NCBI GenBank assembly: GCA_030823965.1
Contig: JAVBYP010000227.1
Location: 1-9,943, forward strand
From: Sideroxydans sp.
Lineage (GTDB): Bacteria > Pseudomonadota > Gammaproteobacteria > Burkholderiales > Gallionellaceae
Direction: 5' to 3'
Length of the DNA: 9,943 nucleotides
The translations under genes were made by a program, and so were the position numbers. The notes beneath the pieces were generated by a model. It saw nothing but the letters and a program-made list of their open reading frames with translations. It had not been told where the DNA came from and did no database searches. Shown here piece by piece: positions 1 through 5,837 of the stretch. Every line of letters starts with the position of its first letter. Within the stretch, counting starts at the first letter, position 1.

Positions 1-718
1 CATGTTCGTGTTCGATTTCGGCTATTCCGATGATGGGCGCAGTATTGGTCGTGAGATATCTACCCGCATGGGGCCAAGCCTAGCCATTGCGCTGCCGACC
101 TTCCTCGTCGGCCTCTTGGTGTACGTGAGTTTCGCCTTGTTGATGACCCTGTTCCGCGCGACTGCGCTCGACATCGTTGGCGTGGCTTTGTGTGTGGTGC
201 TGATGTCTATCTCTGGTTTGTTCTACATCATCGGCGGGCAGTTCCTCATCAGCAAACTGTGGCATCTGGTGCCTATCTCGGGGTATGCGGGGGGCGCAGA
301 GAGTTTCAAGTTCGTGGTGTTGCCGATCCTTGTTGGCATCATCGGCGGCATCGGTTCCAGCAGTCGCTGGTATCGCACCATCTTCCTCGAAGAGATCGGC
401 AAGGACTATGTGCGCACGGCGCGCGCCAAAGGATTGTCCGAGTTGCGTGTGTTGTTCACCCATGTGTTGAAGAACGCGATGATTCCCATCCTGACCGGTG
501 TGGTGGTGGTCATCCCATTGTTGTTCATGGGCAGTCTGCTCACCGAATCCTTCTTCGGTATTCCCGGTTTGGGTAGCTACACCATCGATGCCATCAACGC
601 GCAAGACTTCAGTGTGGTGCGCGCGATGGTTTTCTTGGGATCGGTGCTGTACATCGTGGGGTTGATACTGACCGATGTGTCGTACACCGTGGTCGATCCG
701 AGGGTGAGGTTGCAATGA
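1..718 (+). CDS. Peptide-type ABC transporter permease, OppB/DppB/YejB-like (5' end outside window)
   Basis: This is an inner-membrane permease subunit of a peptide/nickel-family ABC importer. The visible 238 residues are very hydrophobic, with membrane segments near residues 26-50, 56-79, 102-118, 163-183 and 206-226. The cytoplasmic EAA loop that docks on the ATPase is clear at about residues 130-162 (DYVRTARAKGLSELRV, then HVLKNAM). The C-terminus has the family ending DPRVRL. Full OppB-like proteins are about 305-340 residues, so roughly 70-100 N-terminal residues lie upstream. The ATG at position 2 is probably an internal methionine, because the reading frame is open to the window edge and the usual first membrane segment is missing. 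The stop overlaps the next permease gene by 4 bp (ATGA), indicating coupled translation. The substrate (peptides, nickel or other) cannot be read from a permease; peptide is the family default. Confidence 0.9.
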   Translation, partial: MFVFDFGYSDDGRSIGREISTRMGPSLAIALPTFLVGLLVYVSFALLMTLFRATALDIVGVALCVVLMSISGLFYIIGGQFLISKLWHLVPISGYAGGAESFKFVVLPILVGIIGGIGSSSRWYRTIFLEEIGKDYVRTARAKGLSELRVLFTHVLKNAMIPILTGVVVVIPLLFMGSLLTESFFGIPGLGSYTIDAINAQDFSVVRAMVFLGSVLYIVGLILTDVSYTVVDPRVRLQ

Positions 719-2064
719 ACTTCATCCCTGTCATCCTGTGGAGCGATGCCTTGGTGTTCTTGCTCATCGCGGCATGTATCACCGCGACGTTGTATGTGCG
801 CAGGCGCGAGCATCTGTTGTTGCCGTGGCGACGCGTGGCGCAGAGCAGTATGGCGATGGTGTCGCTCTTAGTGTTGTCCTTGTTCTTGCTGGTGGGTTTG
901 CTCGATACCTTGCACTTCCGTATCGCACTGCCGCAATCGAACAACGGTGAGAAGGTCTATTCGCCTGAGGTATTGAGTGTGTTCGACAAGGTGGTCGAGC
1001 CATTACGCACACACACTGAGAAGACCTATTCCGCACCGTTCGCGCTGACGCTGTATGCCAAAGAGAGCATGACGGATGCTCAGGGCAACATCGTGCGCGA
1101 GTATCCGAGGTTGCGCTTCGGTGGGGCGCATCTGGCGGATGAGGCGGCACGTGACGGCGATATCGCAAAGCGTGCATCTGTAGGCGCATTGATGGGCTTG
1201 CTCGCGGGAGGTGTGCTGATGCTGTTGGTGCGTCGTTGGTTCGCGCAGACGGCCGTTCTTGTCACTATCCTTATTGCAGGTACGCTCATCGGTGCTATCG
1301 CCAATCTATCCACTGCCTATCACGTGTTGGGTACGGACAAGGTCGGGGCGGACGTGTTGTACCTCTCGCTGAAGAGCATACGCACCGGTCTCATCATCGG
1401 CACGGTGACGACGCTGGTGACCTTGCCATTGGCCTTGTTCCTAGGTGTGGCGGCGGGCTACTTCCGTGGCTGGGTGGATGATGTCATCCAATACATCTAC
1501 ACCGTGTTGAGTTCCATCCCCAGTGTGCTGCTGATCGCGGCGGCAGTGTTGATGATGCAAGTGACCATCGATACGCACCCAGAATGGTTCACCACTTCTG
1601 CTTCGCGCGCCGACCTGAGGTTGGTGTTCCTGTGCCTCATCCTCGGCATGACGAGTTGGACGGGACTGTGCCGTCTGCTTCGCGGCGAGACGCTGAAATT
1701 GCGAGAGATGGAGTACATCCAAGCGGCTCAATCCTTTGGCGTGTCATCCATGCGCATCCTCACGCGCCACATCATGCCCAATGTCATGCACATCATCCTC
1801 ATCGCGCTGGTGATGGATTTTTCCGGTCTGGTGTTGGCCGAAGCGGTGTTGTCCTACGTGGGCGTGGGGGTCGATCCTTCGATGATCTCGTTTGGCACCA
1901 TGATCAATGGCGCACGCTTAGAGATGGGGCGCGAGCCGATGGTGTGGTGGGCGCTGGCCGCAGCCTTCAGCTTCATGTTGGTGCTGGTCTTGGCGGCGAA
2001 CCTGTTCGCAGATGCGGTGCGTGATGCATTCGATCCACGTTTGAATCGCACGGAGGTCAAGTGA
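715..2064 (+). CDS. Peptide-type ABC transporter permease, OppC/DppC/YejE-like, with long N-terminal extension
   Basis: This is the second inner-membrane permease, pairing with the upstream one to form the channel. The family core lies at residues 195-449: the HVLGTDKVGADVL motif before the transport domain at 203-215, the EAA loop at about 332-360 (EYIQAAQSFGVSSMRIL, then HIMPNVM), and the ending DAFDPRLN. The protein has 449 residues, against about 280-340 for typical OppC/YejE. The extra length is N-terminal: two membrane helices at about 10-28 and 45-63, a polar, probably periplasmic stretch at 65-150, then helices at about 155-172 and 178-197 before the core. The start is the ATG inside the ATGA overlap with the upstream stop. 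A GAGG ribosome site at 706-709 lies 5 nt before it. The C-terminal stop overlaps the start of the ATPase gene (TGATG). Identity as a permease is secure; the role of the extension is unknown. Confidence 0.92.
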   Translation: MNFIPVILWSDALVFLLIAACITATLYVRRREHLLLPWRRVAQSSMAMVSLLVLSLFLLVGLLDTLHFRIALPQSNNGEKVYSPEVLSVFDKVVEPLRTHTEKTYSAPFALTLYAKESMTDAQGNIVREYPRLRFGGAHLADEAARDGDIAKRASVGALMGLLAGGVLMLLVRRWFAQTAVLVTILIAGTLIGAIANLSTAYHVLGTDKVGADVLYLSLKSIRTGLIIGTVTTLVTLPLALFLGVAAGYFRGWVDDVIQYIYTVLSSIPSVLLIAAAVLMMQVTIDTHPEWFTTSASRADLRLVFLCLILGMTSWTGLCRLLRGETLKLREMEYIQAAQSFGVSSMRILTRHIMPNVMHIILIALVMDFSGLVLAEAVLSYVGVGVDPSMISFGTMINGARLEMGREPMVWWALAAAFSFMLVLVLAANLFADAVRDAFDPRLNRTEVK

Positions 2065-4046
2065 TGTCTAGCTTGCTCAAGGTCGAAGGATTGGTCACTA
2101 GGTTGCGCAACGGCGCAGCCATCGTCGATGGCATCTCGTTCGAGATCGCGGCGGGTGAGACTTTCGCCTTGTTGGGTGAATCAGGTTGCGGCAAGTCGAT
2201 GACGGCACTGTCGTTGATGCGTCTGCTACCAGATGGTGTGCAGAACGCGGGCGGTACGGTGCAGATGGAGCAGGCATCGCTCTTCGAATTGCCTGAGCGT
2301 GAGATGCGTAATGTGCGCGGCGGCAAGATGGCGATGATCTTCCAAGAGCCGGGGCTGAGTTTGAATCCGGTGATGACGGTGGGGCAGCAGATCGCGGAAG
2401 TGTTGGAACTGCATCAAGATCTGAATGCCGATGCAGTGCTGCAACGCAGTGTCGAGCTGCTGGATCAAGTGGGAATCCCTGATGCCGCGCGCCGTATCGA
2501 TGAATATCCCTTCCAACTCTCTGGCGGCATGAAGCAGCGGGTGATGATCGCGATGGCGTTGGCAGGCAGTCCGCGCCTGCTCATCGCGGACGAGCCGACG
2601 ACCGCATTAGATGTGACGATACAAGCGCAGGTGTTGCAACTGTTACGCGACACCCAAGTGAAGTCGGGCATGGCGATGCTACTCATCACACATGATCTCG
2701 GTGTGGTGGCGGAGACGGCACATCGTGTCGGTGTGATGTATGCGGGGCAGGTCGTGGAGCAGGCATCGCGCGATGAGTTGTTCACCCAGCCTTTGCATCC
2801 ATACACGCAGAAGCTATTTGCTGCTTTGCCTAGCGCTGGGCGTGCAGGCCAATCTTTGAGTGCCATTCCGGGTAGTGTTCCGCCGCTTGGTAGCATCACG
2901 AACGGATGCCGTTTTGCGCCGCGCTGCGACAAGGCTTGGGCGCTGTGCCATGAGCAGACGCCAGCGTGGACGGTGGTGGGAGAGGGGCAGGGGGTGAGGT
3001 GTCATCTGTATTCGTGTGCTGTGAGCACAGTGCTGAGTACCGAGTCGGCTTCCCAGCTTTCGGTACCCAGCATTCAGAACTCAGCACTTAGTACTCAGCG
3101 CTCAGTGCTTCTGCAAGTCTCCGACTTGCGTGTCCACTTTCCCATCCGCAAAGGTCTGTTGCAACGCGTCGTCGGGAGTGTGAAGGCGGTGGATGGCGTA
3201 TCACTATCCATTCCCAAAGGTCGCACATTGGCGCTGGTCGGTGAGTCTGGTTGCGGCAAGACGACACTCGGGAAATCTTTGCTGCGACTCGTGCCAGCAA
3301 CGAGCGGTAGCGTGCAGTTCGACGGCAAGGAATTGATCGGTACAGGCGCATCGCGTGCGACCATGCAGATGGTGTTCCAAGACCCTTACGCCTCACTCAA
3401 TCCCAAGATGCGTGTGGCGGAGATATTGGAAGAGGGGATGAGCGCGCTGAACATCGGTAGCAATAGCACCGAACGGCAGAAGTACATCGACGGATTGCTG
3501 GACAAGGTAGGACTCGCGCGTGACAGCAAGTGGCGCTACCCGCATGAGTTCTCCGGCGGTCAGCGCCAGCGCATCGCTATCGCACGCGCCTTGGCGGTGT
3601 CGCCGCAATTGTTGATCTGCGATGAGCCGACGAGTGCATTGGATGTGTCTGTGCAGGCGCAGATACTGAATCTGCTCAAGTCGCTACAAGACGAGTTGGG
3701 GTTGAGCTATCTCTTCATCACACACAACTTGGGTGTGGTGGAATATCTCGCGCACGAGGTGTGTGTGATGTATCTGGGGCGTATCGTTGAGCGCGGGACT
3801 ACGCAGGAGGTGATGCATTCGCCCAAACATCCTTACACGCAGGCGCTACTGTCTGCGGTGCCGCGTATCGATGGTGAGGGGCGGACATTCATCAAGCTGG
3901 AAGGCGATATGCCTTCACCGTCGAATCCACCGAGTGGTTGCCACTTCGCACCACGTTGTGCGCATGTGATGCCTACATGTTCCAGCTACCCTGAAACGGT
4001 AGAACTCAGCGCGACGCATCGCGTGAGTTGTCATCTCTTCAATTAG
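2064..4046 (+). CDS. Fused double ATPase of peptide-type ABC transporter (OppD-OppF / YejF-like)
   Basis: This protein hydrolyses ATP to drive the importer at the cytoplasmic face. Two complete ABC domains lie in one chain of 660 residues. Domain 1 has Walker A GESGCGKS at 38-45, signature LSGGMKQR at 152-159, Walker B LLIADEPT at 172-179 and H-loop His210. Domain 2 has GESGCGKT at 393-400, FSGGQRQR at 496-503, LLICDEPT at 516-523 and His554. Both sites look catalytically intact. Each half ends in the oligopeptide-transporter C-terminal motif (HPYTQ, then Cys-x5-Cys-x6-Cys and a distal Cys: 282/288/295/313 and 626/632/639/656). The linker at about 317-349 is Ser/Thr-rich, without family similarity that I recognise, and is encoded by a repeat array. 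The ATG at 2064 (TGATG overlap) is preferred over the GTG at 2061, because GGAGG at 2052-2056 sits 7 nt from the ATG but only 4 nt from the GTG. The fusion resembles YejF/GsiA-type ATPases, which are usually about 530-620 residues. Confidence 0.93.
   Translation: MSSLLKVEGLVTRLRNGAAIVDGISFEIAAGETFALLGESGCGKSMTALSLMRLLPDGVQNAGGTVQMEQASLFELPEREMRNVRGGKMAMIFQEPGLSLNPVMTVGQQIAEVLELHQDLNADAVLQRSVELLDQVGIPDAARRIDEYPFQLSGGMKQRVMIAMALAGSPRLLIADEPTTALDVTIQAQVLQLLRDTQVKSGMAMLLITHDLGVVAETAHRVGVMYAGQVVEQASRDELFTQPLHPYTQKLFAALPSAGRAGQSLSAIPGSVPPLGSITNGCRFAPRCDKAWALCHEQTPAWTVVGEGQGVRCHLYSCAVSTVLSTESASQLSVPSIQNSALSTQRSVLLQVSDLRVHFPIRKGLLQRVVGSVKAVDGVSLSIPKGRTLALVGESGCGKTTLGKSLLRLVPATSGSVQFDGKELIGTGASRATMQMVFQDPYASLNPKMRVAEILEEGMSALNIGSNSTERQKYIDGLLDKVGLARDSKWRYPHEFSGGQRQRIAIARALAVSPQLLICDEPTSALDVSVQAQILNLLKSLQDELGLSYLFITHNLGVVEYLAHEVCVMYLGRIVERGTTQEVMHSPKHPYTQALLSAVPRIDGEGRTFIKLEGDMPSPSNPPSGCHFAPRCAHVMPTCSSYPETVELSATHRVSCHLFN
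3015..3109. repeat. Degenerate heptamer repeat array with hairpin potential, inside the ATPase linker
   Basis: From 3068 to 3109 the sequence is six consecutive degenerate 7-mers: CAGCATT, CAGAACT, CAGCACT, TAGTACT, CAGCGCT, CAGTGCT (consensus CAGCACT). On the left side (about 3015-3048) related heptamers occur in the opposite orientation. The segment 3029-3042 (AGTGCTGAGTACCG) is the inverse of 3061-3074 with 12 of 14 positions pairing, across an 18-nt loop. The array is translated in frame as the Ser/Thr-rich linker between the two ABC domains. A unit of 7 bp is not a codon multiple, so the protein period would be 7 residues per 3 units and is not obvious. Similar heptamer arrays (short tandemly repeated repetitive sequences) are known mainly from intergenic DNA, for example in cyanobacteria. 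Origin by insertion or expansion is inference. Confidence 0.7.
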
Positions 4047-4051
4047 TAAGA

Positions 4052-5638
4052 TCAGCGGGTGTTGTAGGCGAGGCGGCTGACGGGTTTTGCGGCCGCAGCG
4101 CGCTTCACTTTTTTGGAGACGGATGGGCGATTCTTGTTAGTGCGTTTTTTTACCGTTGCACGACGTGGGTATGAAGCACCAGGCAAGATGGTGAAGCGTT
4201 GGCCGATCCGTAAGCGATGACTGCCTCGATTCATTGAGATCAGGTGGGCTTGGCTGACACGGAAGCGGCGAGCGATGGTGGAGATGGTGTCGCCTTTGCG
4301 CACGGTGTAGGAGAAGCCAGACATCTCTTGTGCTGCGGTCGCATGCATATTGAACGGCGAGAACTCATCGTCCTCATCGGCAGGGACCAGCAGGGTCTGT
4401 CCATTGCTTTGAACCGCATACTTGGACAGGCCGTTGGCCGAGCGCAGATGGTCTAGCGGGATGTCGAAGCGGGATGCGATCTCATGGAACGCTTCGCCTT
4501 TCTCGCTCTGGTATGACTTCCAAGAGACTAAGCGTTGAGCACTCTTTTCCAGATTCGCACGGAACGTCTCTACCTTGTCTACGGGCAGCAGTATCACTTC
4601 TGCTTGGTCTTGTAGGATGACGGGACGATTGTTGGCAGGGTTGAGCGCGGTGAACTCTTCCATGGATATCTCAGCCAATTCGGCAGCCACCTTGATGTCC
4701 ATCGGTTTGGATGGGGTGACGATGGCGAAGTAGGGGCGATTCGGGATGTCGGTCAATACGATACCGAAACGTGCCGGGTCGCTCACGATGTTCTTCACTG
4801 CGAGCAACTTGGGTACGTAGTTCGCCGTTTCGCGTGGCATCTTGAGGTGGGAGTAATCGGTCGGCTTGCCTAATCTACGGTTCTTGGCTTGTGCGCGTGC
4901 GACGGCGTTCTCGCCCCAGTTGTAGGCTGCCAACGCCAGTTCCCAATCGCCGAACTGGTTATGTAATTTCTCTAGATAATCCAAAGCACCGTTGGTCGCG
5001 CCGATGACATCGCGGCGTTCGTCATACCACCAGTTCTGTTCCATGCCGAAGTGTTTGCCGGTGGAGGGGATGAACTGCCAGATACCTGACGCACTCGCGA
5101 CAGAATTCGCACCGGGATTGAAAGCACTCTCGATGACGGGAAGCAGCGCGATCTCGGTCGGGAGGCCACGGCGTTCCACTTCTTCCACGATGTAATAGAG
5201 GTAGCGTCGCGCACGCTCACTCATACGTAAGACGTATTCGGGATGACTTGCGTACCATTTTTCATGACGCTTGATGAGCGGGTTGTTCAGCTCATTCATG
5301 GCAAAACCGCTGCGGATGCGCTGCCACACATCTTCGTCAGGGATGGCAGACATGACTGGGTAGGCTTCTTTGACGCTAGTTACCTCTACATCGTCATTCG
5401 TCGTCTCGGCAGATTTCGTTGGGGCCACGAAGACACGCTGGATAGTGGGCTCTGCGGCAGGTTCTGGCGCAACGATCATCGCTTCGCGGATGGGAGCGGG
5501 ATTCTGTGATGTGGCTTGAGACTTTTGTTCAAGCGCGACGGTCGCAGTCGATGCAATCGTTGTTGCAATAAACAAAGACAGCGCGGCAAGGCGCGCTGTC
5601 TTTTTGATACTGATGTGACTGACTGACTGAGCTATCAA
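4052..5638 (-). CDS. mltD: MltD-like membrane-bound lytic murein transglycosylase with LysM domains
   Basis: This periplasmic enzyme cleaves peptidoglycan glycan strands between MurNAc and GlcNAc, forming 1,6-anhydro ends. Of 528 residues, 12-35 form a signal peptide (KK, a hydrophobic core, then a likely signal peptidase I site after TVA at 33-35). The SLT domain spans about 140-275, with catalytic Glu170 in PVIESAFNP, then GIWQFIPSTG at 185-194, LALAAYNWG at 234-242 and NYVPK at 273-277. Peptidoglycan-binding LysM domains lie at about 375-419 and 442-487. The last 40 residues are Lys/Arg-rich. The start is TTG at 5638-5636, supported by AGAGGT at 5650-5645 (6 nt spacer) and by the signal peptide; the next Met is residue 54 and would lose the export signal. 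There is no lipobox cysteine, unlike E. coli MltD, which is a lipoprotein, so membrane anchoring is doubtful. The gene converges on the ABC operon with a 5-bp gap. Confidence 0.92.
   Translation of the reverse strand: MIAQSVSHISIKKTARLAALSLFIATTIASTATVALEQKSQATSQNPAPIREAMIVAPEPAAEPTIQRVFVAPTKSAETTNDDVEVTSVKEAYPVMSAIPDEDVWQRIRSGFAMNELNNPLIKRHEKWYASHPEYVLRMSERARRYLYYIVEEVERRGLPTEIALLPVIESAFNPGANSVASASGIWQFIPSTGKHFGMEQNWWYDERRDVIGATNGALDYLEKLHNQFGDWELALAAYNWGENAVARAQAKNRRLGKPTDYSHLKMPRETANYVPKLLAVKNIVSDPARFGIVLTDIPNRPYFAIVTPSKPMDIKVAAELAEISMEEFTALNPANNRPVILQDQAEVILLPVDKVETFRANLEKSAQRLVSWKSYQSEKGEAFHEIASRFDIPLDHLRSANGLSKYAVQSNGQTLLVPADEDDEFSPFNMHATAAQEMSGFSYTVRKGDTISTIARRFRVSQAHLISMNRGSHRLRIGQRFTILPGASYPRRATVKKRTNKNRPSVSKKVKRAAAAKPVSRLAYNTR
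5574..5603 (-). terminator. Terminator-like perfect hairpin inside mltD signal-peptide codons
   Basis: Positions 5574-5585 (AAAGACAGCGCG) and 5592-5603 (CGCGCTGTCTTT) are perfect inverse complements, 12 bp with a 6-nt loop. The GC-rich core is 9 bp and is followed on the mltD strand by TTTGTTTATTG and on the other strand by TTTTTG, so it looks like a bidirectional intrinsic terminator. It lies about 35-65 nt downstream of the mltD start codon and encodes part of the signal peptide (about residues 13-22). It could act as an attenuator or as a translation-coupled stop signal. It could also be fortuitous, from Ala/Arg/Leu codons. The structure is seen directly; its function is inference. Confidence 0.4.
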
Positions 5639-5675
5639 TGAATGACCTCTTTAAAATTTCCCCGAGGATGCCTAC

Positions 5676-5744
5676 GTCTTCACTAAAACCCAGTCATACA
5701 TCATTTGATGACTTCCTTCAATTGTTCAAGGATGCCTAGGTTTT
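5676..5744 (-). repeat. Direct repeat copy A: duplicated acs 3' end in acs-mltD gap
   Basis: This is a 69-bp copy of 5769-5837 with 66 of 69 positions identical, lying wholly in the gap between acs and mltD. It carries a remnant of the acs reading frame on the - strand: codons for [11 protein letters not shown] and a TGA at 5703-5701 match the true gene end exactly. The next codon upstream reads Leu instead of Pro, and the match then stops. The edges carry an inverted repeat (AAAACC at 5685-5690 against GGTTTT at 5739-5744). It has no start codon or ribosome site of its own, so it is a duplicated gene tail and not a gene. A shorter, weaker resemblance (AGGATGCCTA-type sequence) at about 5642-5680 may be a third, decayed copy. 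Confidence 0.85.
5693..5721 (-). promoter_or_regulatory. Possible sigma-70-like promoter for mltD
   Basis: On the - strand, TTGAAG (5721-5716) and TATGAC (5698-5693) are spaced by 17 nt, each matching 4 of 6 consensus bases. A start near 5686 would give a leader of about 48 nt to the TTG codon of mltD. The elements lie inside the duplicated acs tail, so the same pair also exists in copy B at +93. The match is weak and may be chance. Confidence 0.2.
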
Positions 5745-5768
5745 GGTTCCGACATAACCTAAAGGTTA

Positions 5769-5837
5769 GTCTGCACTGAAACCCAGTCATACATCATTTG
5801 ATGACTTCCTTCAATTGTTCAAGGATGCCTGGGTTTT
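5769..5837 (-). repeat. Direct repeat copy B: native acs 3' end and trailer
   Basis: This is the partner of the copy at 5676-5744, offset by 93 bp. It covers the last 14 codons or so of acs, the stop codon (5796-5794) and 25 bp of trailer. It is bounded by a perfect 8-bp inverted repeat, AAACCCAG at 5779-5786 and CTGGGTTT at 5829-5836. This is presumed to be the original, because its frame continues into the complete acs gene. The two copies are separated by 24 bp (5745-5768). Confidence 0.85.

Noticed and set aside
80..715. Long His/Gln-rich open frame on the - strand opposite the first permease
   Set aside because: It is the antisense shadow of a clear permease gene, with composition typical of reversed hydrophobic codons and no family signature.
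1584..2024. 146-residue open frame on the + strand inside the second permease
   Set aside because: Out-of-frame shadow, His/Arg/Gly-rich, overlapping the conserved EAA region of the real gene.
4047..4140. Terminator for the convergent ABC operon and mltD ends
   Set aside because: The gap is 5 bp, and I found no convincing stem with a T-tract at the junction; the T-run near 4109 has no good stem before it.
5755..5768. Small inverted repeat TAACC-TAAA-GGTTA as a terminator for acs
   Set aside because: The stem is only 5 bp and AT-rich, with no T-tract after it on the - strand; too weak to annotate.
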